Source: Pseudovibrio denitrificans JCM 12308
GTDB taxonomy: Bacteria > Pseudomonadota > Alphaproteobacteria > Rhizobiales > Stappiaceae
Assembly (NCBI RefSeq): GCF_001310815.1
Contig: NZ_BAZK01000029.1
Location: forward strand, 1-58,488
Length of the DNA: 58,488 nucleotides
Direction: 5' to 3'
Shown: positions 9,266-18,738 of the stretch, in pieces
Layout of the letters: every line of letters begins with the position of its first letter
How positions within the stretch are numbered: position 1 is the first letter of the stretch
Position numbers and translations under genes: made by a program
The notes under the pieces: generated by a model
Database searches by the model: none
Told to the model about the DNA's origin: nothing
What the model saw: only the letters and a program-made list of their open reading frames with translations

Positions 9266-10171
9266 ATGAAACATCGCTTACATGACATCAGGATCATTGC
9301 TATCGCTATGAGCTTGACTTCGGCATTTTTGATCTATCGACCTACACTTTGGATGTTCAACTCATGGCTGACCCAACCCAGCCATTTTGTCACTCTTGCA
9401 TACTTGGTTGCCTTAGTGAGTTTAGTTTTTTGGTCACTTTCCAGCCCGGAGCGGTTCCAACAACCCGTTAAACAAGACATTATTTATTTGATGCTGTTTG
9501 TTTCTGCAGCCATGCGTTTTACCGGTCAGGTTCTAGGAATTCACGATTTGGCCAGTCTAACATTTTGCATCGATGTATTCGCACTGGCCATACTATACGG
9601 TTTGAAAAACAGAACATGCCCGGTTTCACCTTATTGGCTGAGTATGATCTTTCTGCTCTCTATCCCAGGTGTTCGATCATTTTTGGTTTTGCTCATAAAC
9701 CTCTTTCAAGAAGTGATAAACTACCATTACTGCCAACTTATCTCATTTGTTTTTGAAGGCATTACCTGCATTGCCAGAGACGAGCTAACCACTGGCTTTG
9801 AGCTGCTTTACCTGGGAAAAGATCTTGTGTTTGGGATCCCTTACAATGGCGATGCTGTATTAATGATTAGCATGCTAGCTCTGTTCATTATGAACGCCAT
9901 ATATCGCCCAAACTGGTTGATATCATTCACTTCAACAGCAGCAATTGTCTGCCTTTATTTCCTAGCAACTCTTGTGTGTTTCAGCTTATTTGCGCTGAGC
10001 CAGCTGGGGCTTGAAAATCTTATCAGTGCAACGTTACGCTCTGCTTATCTTTCAGTGTATCTAAATGCCATAATAAACTTTGTTGCATTTAGTTTGTCAG
10101 TTCTGCCTATCTTGGCCTACTACGCCAAGTTCGTAGCACCAAGGCCCAATCCTGCTTCAAAACACTCTTGA
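9266..10171 (+). CDS. Polytopic membrane protein, unknown
   Basis: 301 aa with about eight hydrophobic helices (for example SLTSAFLIYRPTLWMF, LAYLVALVSLVFWSL, VLMISMLALFIMNAIY, IVCLYFLATLVCFSLFAL, IINFVAFSLSVLPILAYY). It starts 28 bases after the ABC transporter and ends before a bidirectional terminator, so the two probably form one transcript. The overall topology recalls exosortase-like membrane peptidases, but I do not find the conserved Cys-Ser-Gly or NxxR motifs, so I do not assign it there. Function unknown; a role beside the exporter is inferred from position only. Confidence 0.6.
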   Translation: MKHRLHDIRIIAIAMSLTSAFLIYRPTLWMFNSWLTQPSHFVTLAYLVALVSLVFWSLSSPERFQQPVKQDIIYLMLFVSAAMRFTGQVLGIHDLASLTFCIDVFALAILYGLKNRTCPVSPYWLSMIFLLSIPGVRSFLVLLINLFQEVINYHYCQLISFVFEGITCIARDELTTGFELLYLGKDLVFGIPYNGDAVLMISMLALFIMNAIYRPNWLISFTSTAAIVCLYFLATLVCFSLFALSQLGLENLISATLRSAYLSVYLNAIINFVAFSLSVLPILAYYAKFVAPRPNPASKHS

Positions 10172-10214
10172 GCCACCCACTTTTGCAAACACCATCTTGC
10201 AAAGCAAGTTTCTT

Positions 10215-10259
10215 ATCTGCTTGTTGGCCCCATCAATCAGAAGCCACAAACAAGCAGAT
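10215..10259. repeat. Inverted repeat (11-bp stem)
   Basis: ATCTGCTTGTT (10215..10225) pairs perfectly with AACAAGCAGAT (10249..10259). It lies directly before the bidirectional terminator, between convergent genes. Confidence 0.4.
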
Positions 10260-10284
10260 GCTGTCACTCATAGGGTGGCACATC

Positions 10285-10321
10285 AGGTAACTGAAGGCAC
10301 AAGCCTTCAGTTACCTTTCTT
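10285..10321. terminator. Bidirectional rho-independent terminator
   Basis: AGGTAACTGAAGGC, loop ACAA, GCCTTCAGTTACCT, then TTCTTAT. The 14-bp perfect stem serves the plus-strand secretion operon (ending 10171). On the opposite strand it serves the convergent AraC gene (ending 10345). Confidence 0.8.
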
Positions 10322-10344
10322 ATAGGGGCTCCCTTAGTGTTTCA

Positions 10345-11339
10345 TCACCCATCAGGCGTATCTAAGTTCAATGATCTTTTGTATTTGGTGGGCGAAATCC
10401 CGAAGTATTTTGTAAATGCCTGTATGAAGTTGTTGGTGTGCCGATAACCTACACGATATGAAATTTGCTTAAGCGGAACATCACCTCGTTCCAGCGCACG
10501 CCGCGCAGATTCAAGCCGCTCATTTCTTAAAATTCCGAACGCGCTATCCCCAAAAAGCTTTTTAAATCCCTCGTTCAATCTACGCTCACCCAAGTTGACC
10601 TTGCAAGACAACTCGCTCAGCGTCGGAGGGCACGTCAGATCAGAGACTAGCATTTTGTATGCTGCTTTGATTTGCGCAGCCTCCCAATCAGGCAACGCAT
10701 TTAGCTCAGCCAATGTTTCTCCCTCAATAAACAGCTTAGCCTTCAGTGCAATTAACTGAAGCATTGCACCTTCGATAAACAGCATTCGAAGGGCTCCATT
10801 GAACTGGCATGCAAAAACTTTCTCAATAAGCTGTCTCATGTCGGCTGTTGGACAAAACTCAAGCAGTTGATAGTTCAGTTCTTTGACATCCAAAAAGGGT
10901 GCCAATGAAGCAGGAACTTGCTCACCAAGACACCTCGACAAATAGCTTTCTGACAAGGAATAAGTGAAGAGATGGATCTGTTGCCTTTGCTGAACTGAAA
11001 ATGCGAGCGGGAGGGGGGGGATTTAACCAGATTTGCTTTTTTCGGGGTAAGCTCAAACTCAGTCCCATTTGGTAGACGTGTAAACATCGTCCCATGAAGC
11101 AAGTAGTTACCGGAAATTACACAATCTTCATTTCGAAATGAGGCAAAGTCGATAGCAAAATCACGCTTCGTATTCAAAACGACAACGCGAACCTGGCACC
11201 CTTTATCAAACTCGTAGTTTTCTAAAGTACCCGTGACGTTGCAATTGTTTATCTGAAATGGAGTAGTCTTTTTTATCTCATTGTGTATGTCTTTTTCAGA
11301 CGGAAGAAGCCTGTCTGCGTGCATGGGAAATCGGCTCAT
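10345..11339 (-). CDS. AraC-family transcriptional regulator, one frameshift
   Basis: About 331 aa after repair. The C-terminal ~100 residues carry the double helix-turn-helix (PPTLSELSCKVNLGERRLNEGFKKLFG, then PLKQISYRVGYRHTNNFIQAFTKYFGISPTKYKRS). The N-terminal part is a sensor domain starting at 11339. The two frames join across the G8 run at 11013..11020, which must be one base too short (nine would restore the frame). It is convergent with the secretion operon and shares its terminator. A slipping G tract could in principle be a phase switch, but similar indels across the window make an assembly error more likely. Ligand and targets are unknown. Confidence 0.75.
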
Positions 11340-11602
11340 TTTTTATTGTCCTTCAGCCTCCTTACCTTCAACTCAGCTGTAAAGACAATAAATCCAAGAC
11401 TGCCCAAAGCGTTTTTTCAACTGGAACTAGGTATTTTTTCTAGGTTTGGCGCTCCAGAAAGAAAGCTATTTTGAAGCTCGGCCGCTGGATTGAAATTAGC
11501 GAATGTTATTCCTCAAATGTCATAGGCCATATTTGAAAGAGCAAGCTCAAGTTGCTCTCTTGTCGCCTCTACGTTCAGTTGGCGAGTGTTCAATGAATAT
11601 GT

Positions 11603-11677
11603 GGTCGAGTAGCACGAAGGAGTTTCACCTTCAGGCTCTCACAGAACCGGACGTGAACCTCTCAGCTCATCCGGCTC
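11603..11677 (-). mobile_element. Group II intron relic, domains V and VI
   Basis: Read on the minus strand, 11677..11644 is a 34-base hairpin, the exact length of group II domain V. It starts GAGCCGGATG with the catalytic AGC triad, has a GAGA (GNRA) tetraloop and closes with CGTCCGGTTC. Directly after it comes a domain VI-like hairpin (GAAGG paired with CCTTC). It ends CTACTCGAC with a candidate branch adenosine 7 bases from the 3' end. Domains I-IV and the intron-encoded reverse transcriptase are missing. The relic follows directly on the broken hipA reading frame, so the intron inserted in hipA and later lost its 5' part. Confidence 0.65.
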
Positions 11678-12203
11678 TTCCTGTTCCGCCAGTGCGATAC
11701 AACTTCCAATGCACAATAGCTCTGGAGAGAGTTCGTGCAACCGCTCAATGAATGCTGTGCTTTCCCGGTAACTATGCACCTGCTTCTTGTATTCCTTCGA
11801 GCCCATCTGATCAGCACAAATTTGAGCAAGTTGCTCAGCGCTTAACGGCTCAGTGTCAGTCAGGCTGAATTCAGGTGGGGCACTGTCCTCAGGCAGTAGC
11901 GAAAGTGCTCCGGCGCATTCCCCCGCCAATAATCTCCAAAAGCCCAAATGCATTTTCTTGGGAAACTCTGACGGCGGCTGCTAATCTCTTTCTTGCGCGT
12001 TCATCGGGAAGAAGGCCAGAGAAAAATGGTCTTACTATAGCGTCTAAGTATGGCTCTTCTCGAAGCGGCATTGAATCAGAAACTGATGGATTTTTCTTGG
12101 AAAGGTGGTCTGTATCGTAGGTAAATGTGAGGCCAGCGTCAGCTGCTTGTACGGGCTGCCCAGCTTTTTCTTCGCGTAAATAAACGTCAAGGATACGGCT
12201 CAT
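11678..12203 (-). pseudogene. HipA-like kinase fragment, truncated by a group II intron relic
   Basis: Only the N-terminal subdomain of HipA remains: MSRILDVYLREEKAGQ at the start, then LREEPYLDAIVRPFFSGLLPDERARKRLAAAVRVSQENAFGLLEIIGG, then ECAGALSLLPE in another frame. The C run at 11920..11924 appears one base too long. The kinase core and active site (the HLKN and DF motifs) are gone; the frame runs into domain V of the intron relic at 11677. It overlaps the stop of the hipB-like gene by four bases, as in functional hipBA pairs. It cannot be an active toxin. An intact, different hipBA pair lies at 37936..39757. Confidence 0.75.
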
Positions 12204-12430
12204 GCTTCACCGCCTCTACTGTTCACCTCAACAGAAATGCCGAGTGTTTGCATCACGGCAAAGGCGAGCCCAATACGGCAACTCTCCTTGCCGTGTTCCA
12301 GTTCGCGTACAAAACGAACACCAACTCCAGAGAGAGCGGCAAGTTGCTCTTGAGTTAGTTTTTGTCGTTTGCGTTCAGCGCGGATCAATGTTCCAAGCTC
12401 GCTGTGATCGTTTACGACAATCATAATCAT
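12200..12430 (-). CDS. HipB-like antitoxin/repressor (partner lost)
   Basis: A Xre-type helix-turn-helix protein of about 76 aa: MIMIVVNDHSELGTLIRAERKRQKLTQEQLAALSGVGVRFVRELEHGKESCRIGLAFAVMQTLGISVEV. The pattern R-x6-LTQEQLA-x2-SGV is the HTH. I chose ATG at 12430 (12424 also possible). The frame is open further upstream, but that would run through the operators. The toxin it guarded is truncated, so it may persist as an orphan repressor of its own promoter. Confidence 0.75.
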   Translation of the reverse strand: MIMIVVNDHSELGTLIRAERKRQKLTQEQLAALSGVGVRFVRELEHGKESCRIGLAFAVMQTLGISVEVNSRGGEA

Positions 12431-12540
12431 CCCGTTCGGGACGATTTTAACGCAAATAATGCGACATTGCACAATAAAGAACCGAACGGGACGATTTTGT
12501 ATTTTGTTAGATGGAATTGGCTAAATAATCCCGAACGGGT
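12430..12540 (-). promoter_or_regulatory. Three operator-like palindromes of the hipB-like gene
   Basis: Three copies of a TCCCGWWCGGGA-type site: TCCCGTTCGGGA at 12430..12441, AACCGAACGGGA at 12480..12491, TCCCGAACGGGT at 12529..12540. Two are followed by ACGATTTT. They lie at and just upstream of the start codon, the place where HipB proteins autorepress. The sequence differs completely from the operators of the other hipBA locus, so the two repressors should not cross-talk. Confidence 0.6.
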
Positions 12541-12583
12541 CTATTAGTGAAAGAAAAACTCAATGTTCAGACCATAACAATTA

Positions 12584-12621
12584 TTGATTGAACTGCCTGA
12601 GTGTCCGGTCATGGCCCACCA
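12584..12621 (+). repeat. 38-bp direct repeat, left copy
   Basis: Matches 35703..35740 at 32 of 38 positions without gaps, same orientation; shared core TGTCCGGT then TGGCCCACCA. The two copies bracket the PKS operon, the RiPP operon and the AAA/S8 pair, 23.1 kb apart. Confidence 0.5.
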
Positions 12622-12772
12622 GAATAACTATGGCTTGTTAGCGAGCTAGATTGTCACGCTGCGTCCACCGCGCAAAGAAAGTTCACTCCTGATAGTGCGA
12701 TCACTTTTTGTTCTCAAATCCCGGGCAAACTCAGCACTTTCGTGTAGTGAGGCCCTTTTGAGTGCTCTCCTT

Positions 12773-15700
12773 TTAAGTACTCACAAACTGAGGCTCTCTA
12801 ACTTCACTAGGTGGGCCATCTTTCCGCTGCCCACGTATGGAAAGAGTATCGGCGAGCTCGTTAATCGAGCGCGCAGCTAGAATATCCAAAGGGTCACAAC
12901 TCACTCCAGTGGCCTGTTCAAGTTCCAAGGCGATAGATACTGACATTAAAGAGTCAATCCCGAATGTATTGAGCGGTTTATCCGTATCTAGAGATGCCGG
13001 ATCAGCACGCAATACCGCAGCTAGAGCATTGCATAAAACCAGCGCCATTTCTGAGGCGGTAAAGCTCACTTCTGAGTTCTTCTTGTTGTGGTAAGCGCCT
13101 TTTTTGCTAACGATCAGTCGATAGAGCGGCGATCTTGGATCGACCTTGGGTGCCCATTGAGACCAATCAATGGCGGCGAAAATCGCGCAGCTGATGGTAT
13201 TTCCATCATGAGTGAGGAGGTTCAGTCGGTCGTGGATCTGTTTAACTGAAATGTTTGATATCCCTAGTTTATCTAAGCGCGCCGCGATTGCTTTGCTTTG
13301 CGCCACGGTTCCGGTATCGCTGATCGCACCTGGGGCAAAGCAGAGCACCATTGACGATTCATCGGCTTGCCTCCAAAGATCAGCTAGTTCTTCAAGACAA
13401 GCGTTCGCCGACGCGTATGCGACCTGATTGCGGTTACCGACCGATGCCGTTAAGGAGCCGATCAGAACCATGCAGTCGGGAGGGGAGGCCGCCGTAGCTG
13501 CCTTTAGGTTCTTCGCCCCATTTACTTTAGCGGCAAATGCAGTACGGACAACCTCAGCGCTTGTTTGATCCATGCTACAATCAATTACCGCTCCGGCTGC
13601 GTGGATGACCGTTTTAACAGGTCCGATCCGTTTCAATAGGTCTAAAACGGCGCTGGCGTCGGAGACATCACACGCCTCTATGCGCGGGGTTGCACCAAGC
13701 TGCTGAAGCTCCGAAATCAAGGACGAGGTACCAGGGGTTTGAGGGCCACGTCGCCCTACTAAAACCAGATTTTGATGGCCCTGTCGTGCCATAGTTTTGG
13801 CCAAAGCGGCGCCTACGCCTGATACCCCTCCTGTAATGAGGCAGCAGCCACCAATAACGGGCGACAAGAGGGAGGAAGCCCCTTGGGTCAGAAGTGGCCT
13901 ATCCCATGGGCATATTACATTCGTGCTTTGTTCAATGCCAGAGGGGAGATCATCGTCCGGTCGCCCTTGACTGGTCAGCAGAGGAGACAAACTTCCGGGG
14001 GCTGTCTCAGGCGTTTCAGAAAGTGCTGCGACTGCGTATCCTCTCCTTGCGAGGGAACTGCCCATCCATCCCTCATCCGGCTTGGATGTTACATAAATGG
14101 CTCCTTGTTCGGCAAGATAACTTAAGCGGGTCAAGGTCTCTAATCGATCCCTACTCAAGAATTCAATCATATTGTTACTTCCTGAAAACTGAACCGGGGC
14201 TGTGCCGATCTGATACACCGGGTGCCCGTGGGCAGTCAGAAAAGCGACGAGGAATCGCAGAGACAGTCCGTCGGGGAGTTCCAGCGAAACTGGTGCGCCA
14301 GGAGCCAGTCGTGTTCGCAGATATTCAATACGGCTGAGGGCCGTCATGGGTAGAGGTTTCCGGGACTGCAAAGGCAGGTCAATCGGACAGCTAACCTTGA
14401 TTTTCGAACGATTGATTCCGGAAGCGAGCAATTCTTCTGAGCCACAAACGGCAAGTAAGGTGTCGTCGACGGCAGAGGTCGCCAACGCATCATAGCGCCC
14501 TGGGAAACCGGGCGCGGGAGTGACAGCGAGTATTCTGAGATCCCCGACTGTAGCAACATGGTGTGGTAACCGACGCCAGACAGGACGAGGTCCTGAGAGA
14601 TCTAGCTGAAGTGGAGTTTGGATGGACGAACGGCTAATCCGGGCGGTGGAGCTGTCTATGTCCGTTTGACGCAGATGGTCTAAGTCATGGCGCAGCAATC
14701 GCGTATTTCGAATGGCGCCTTCGCTACTTAATCCTTCAATACAGGCGTGCCAAAACTGTTTTCCGTCAAGCGATGTAATTCGGTCAGGCAGATCGTATAG
14801 ATCAATTTTCCAGTCTGGTCGTTCCCAACGAATAGCGCGGACCGCCCCCCACAACGCCCGATGTCCATTTGCACTGATCACATCACCGGACATAAGCGCG
14901 AAACTGGCGCGGGTTACAACGATCAATCGGAGATTATTCATCTCATCCGGAATTGCATTGAGTAGTGTTATCAGATCTAGAAGGTGTATCTCGGGATCTT
15001 CCTGTTGCGAATCTGCCAGCACAACGATCCGCTCAGCGCCATCGGAAACATGGCGCTCGACGTCCTTTATAGTATTGACGATGTCGATCCCAACGGGGGC
15101 ATGCTGCGCTAACATGCTTATGGAAGCTTCGTCTTTCCCATAAAGCAGCCACCGGTGGGAAGTGGATGGGAGTTCACTAACGGTTTGTGTGCTCCAAGTT
15201 GACCGATAAAGATCAAGATCGACAGAGTTCGCGGGTGCTGGGGGTTCAGCGCAGACTAGTCCTTCCACCCGGGCTAAAACAGAACCATCGCTAGAAATGA
15301 GATCTACGTCTACGATCAATTCAATGGCATCGGCGGTGGAACGGGCAAGAATACGAGCGGATACAGCTTCTGTGATTGGGGACAACAGGGTTACAGAAGA
15401 AACTGATTGAGGCAGCAGCAGGCGAGGTTCATCCATTAACACCAATGCAGCTTGCCAGGCTCCGTCCAGCAAACATGGGTCTAGCACCATATCAGGTTGT
15501 GGGGGGGACAGATCAGCCTCGGCACAATTACCATCGACCGTAGTGCTTTGATCGCCTGGAACCCACCAGTATAGGACAACCCAAAATCCTCGAGACGACG
15601 ATAAAATGCGTCGACGCATATTGTTTTCGGTTTCTTCAAAGACCATCCCGGATGAGAGCTTGCTACGACGTTGTCAATCACATTGCCGTGCAAGTTCGCA

Positions 15701-18700
15701 TGGGTTTTCCATTCACTACCGGGATAGGAAGGATAGGAGGTGGATTGAACGATGATACTGCCATCTGGTTCCCAGCGGGTGGTCAGATGGACGTGGTCGT
15801 TTTGCTTCAAAATAAGGGGGCTGGAGAAGGTCAGGTTTTCTAGTCTGACCTGTCGGACAGTCTCTGAACGGATCGCGGCAATAGCTGTCTCAATGTAAAC
15901 GGCTGCGGGAACCACAACCCGGTTTCGAACTTTATGCCCGCTCAAAAAGGCTGGTGTTGTGGGGCTTAGTACGCTACGCCAGTGTCGACCCGGCCCATCT
16001 TCCTATCGCCGAGCAGCTCGTGGGCTTTGGGCGCCAAGCGTTCTATGGCTGATTTGGCGCTTTCTGTAAAATAGGTTTCACCTGCCCAGTTTCGAAGCGG
16101 TAGAGCACCATGTACCCGCCGTCCTTTATGTTGCACCCGCTCCCAATCAGCTGTCATGCCTTGGATATAGAGCTGCGCACGAAGCTCAGCCACGGCACAT
16201 AATGCCGATTGCTTGCGTGTGAGTGTCGCAGTGCACAGGATATGTTCATTTCGAACAGAGGCAATTTCGGCCATGGCCCCGGCCAATGCCGGATGAGGTC
16301 CTATTTGTAGAAAATGCCGATGCCCTAGATCCAGCAATTTGTCTAACGCAGCGGAAAAACGGACTGGTAATCGTGCGTTGTCAGCCCAATAAGTGCCGTC
16401 CGCAACTGAATGAGCTTGGTCCGGATAGACAGTGGATATCCAAGGCATTCCTGAGGGTTTTGGCACGACTGACGAAAGAGCGTTGGTATATTCGGTACAG
16501 ATTTCCTCAATCAGATGACTGTGATACGGGACGTCAACCTGTATCCGTCGCACAAACACACCCGATGTCTCGAGGTCATGAAAGAGATGGTTCAGACTGT
16601 CCAAATGTCCTGATATGGTAATCAAGCGGGGGCTATTGATTGCCGCAATGTCCAGTCCGCCAATCCTTCGGGTATGAGACTGCGCTTCCTCCACTGTCAG
16701 TGCCGCGGCCAACATGCCGCCATGACCAGCCAGACGGCGCATCAGTCGAACCCGATGATAGACGATCGCGGATGCTTCTTCCAAAGTGATTACCCCTGCA
16801 GCCAAGGCGGCGATGCTGTCACCAGCGCTGTGCCCAATGACGGCAGCAGGCTGGACGCCCCAATCTTGCAACATCCGAAGCAGGCTTACTTGAACAATGA
16901 AATTCGACCATTGCTGTGTGTCCACCGCAGTCGGGTCGGCGGTATCGTCGAACAGGATAGATAGGGGACTTACCTGCCAGCGGTCTTGGAATAGCTGCTC
17001 CACCTCTCGCGCCGCAGTAGCAAAGGCCGGTTCGGTTTCGAGCAGGCCTGCAGCCATACCGGGATACTGTGCCCCCATGCCATTGAAGACGAAGACCGGC
17101 TTCACTTTATTCCCGCCCTGACCTGTAATGATGCCCGGCGCTTCCTCGCCTTCAGCAAGACAGGTCAACCGGTCCAACAAGTCTTGGTGAGAGACACCTT
17201 GAACGGCCGCACGAAACCGATTAGGGGGACGTAAGCAAGCAGAGCCGCGAGCCACATCAGCAGTGCTGTGCTTCGTGGCTTCAAGATGAGCAGCAATACT
17301 TTTTGCTTCTCGTTGCAGCTCGGCCTGATCACGACCTGAAAGCATGATCACTTGGGGGGCTGTCACGCTGGATTTCAGTGACGGATTGACTGCCGGTTTC
17401 TCTACCTTCGTACTCTCAGGAGCTTCGGCAAGGATCAGATGTACATTGGTTCCGCCATAACCGAATCCGTTCACACCGGCGAATCGTAGATTACTTCGCT
17501 TTGCTAAAGCCTCGTCATATGCAGATACAGCGATATTCAGGCCGCGAAAATCAATATCAGTCCGAAGCTGTTCCAAGCTGGGATGAGCCGGCAGTATCCC
17601 TTGATCTAGTGACAGCAGTGCTTTGATCACGGCAGCTATTCCAGCGCCTGCTTCCAAATGACCAATATTGCCTTTTAAAGTACCTATCAATACTGGGTCA
17701 TCTGCTCGTCGTCCTGCACCAAATACGGTTCCGATGGCCTCGGCTTCGATGGCATCTCCGACCACGGTGCCAGTGCCGTGGGCTTCAACAAAGGACGCAT
17801 CCGATGGATTGAGACCCGCCTGACTATAGAGTTCGTGCATTAGTTGCTTCTGGGCGTCTCCGTTGGGGCGAGACATGCCGTTGGTGCGCCCGTCTTGGTT
17901 TATTCGACTATCCAGGATCAACCCCATGATCGGGTCAGCGTCTGCCATGGCCTGATCAGCTTTTTTTAAAACCACGACACCGGCCCCTTCGCCGCGCCCA
18001 AATCCATTGGCTCGAGCATCAAAAGGTAATGATCTGCCGTTCGGTCCCAAAAACTGACCTCGACACAAGGCCATCATGAATTCAGGCATCAAAATTAGGT
18101 TGATGCCGCCACAAATCGCTAACTCTGCTTCGCCTGAACGAATGTCTCGGCAAGCATAATGCAAAGCGGTGAGTGAAGCTGAACAAGCGGTGTCGATGCT
18201 CAAGCTTGGGCCGTTCAAGTCAAACGCGTGGGAAATACGGTTGGCGATCACGCCAAGTGTCATGCCTAAAGCAGTGTGAGTGTCAACCAGATGGGTGTTA
18301 GCGGTGCGCATCAGCAGGTTTTGGTAGTCCACAGCCATAGCACCGCAATAAACCCCGGTTCGGGTCCCGCTCAATCTCCATGGATTCAGGCCTGCATTCT
18401 CCAACGCCTCGACGGTGACTTCCAACATAACCCGCTGTTGCGGTCCATGGCGTGCGCCTCGCGCGGGGAAATCCCAAATATCTCTGCATCGAAGCGTTTT
18501 ACAGATTCGTTGAGAAACCCCGCTTCTCTTGTGTACATGCGTGCTGGGCCGCTGGTCTCCGTGCCGAAGTAACGCTCCATATTCCAGCGCTCTGATGGGG
18601 GCGGACGAACCGCAACGCGCCGATCGTGGAGCAGATCTAGAAAAGAAGAAGCATCATTGACGCCTCCTGGATAGCGGCAGCCAAAACCGACTACCGCAAC

Positions 18701-18718
18701 TGCATTTTCCAGGTTCAT
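12773..18718 (-). CDS. Type I polyketide synthase KS-AT-DH-(psiER)-KR-ACP, three frameshifts
   Basis: About 1982 aa after repair. KS: AVAVVGFGCRYPGG, active-site DTACSAS, EAHGTGT, GNIGHLEAG, all intact. AT: GMGAQYPGM, GHSAGD, and VPYHSHL around the second active-site His. DH: SGHKVRNRVVVPAA and LLDGAWQ. A degraded ER-like or structural segment follows. KR: TGGVSGVG, then IGSLTASVG and YASAN (Ser-Tyr-Asn present). ACP: GIDSLMS. No thioesterase and no second ACP. Frames break near 18442, 15981 and 15540; each is repaired by adding one base (for example GACCCG for GACCG gives MDPQQR in the KS). It resembles iterative reducing synthases that make short reduced acyl chains. It is the last gene of a long minus-strand operon, 20 bases after the pentapeptide gene, so its product may modify or accompany those proteins. 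Confidence 0.85.
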
Positions 18719-18738
18719 TGCGATTTATCCTAATTCTG

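Noticed and set aside
9266..10171. Exosortase for the eight-helix membrane protein
   Set aside because: Topology fits, but the Cys-Ser-Gly and NxxR motifs are not visible.
12773..18718. PUFA- or enediyne-type synthase
   Set aside because: There is a single ACP, a KS-AT-DH-KR-ACP order with only a degraded ER, and no chain-length factor KS, tandem ACP array or PPTase nearby.
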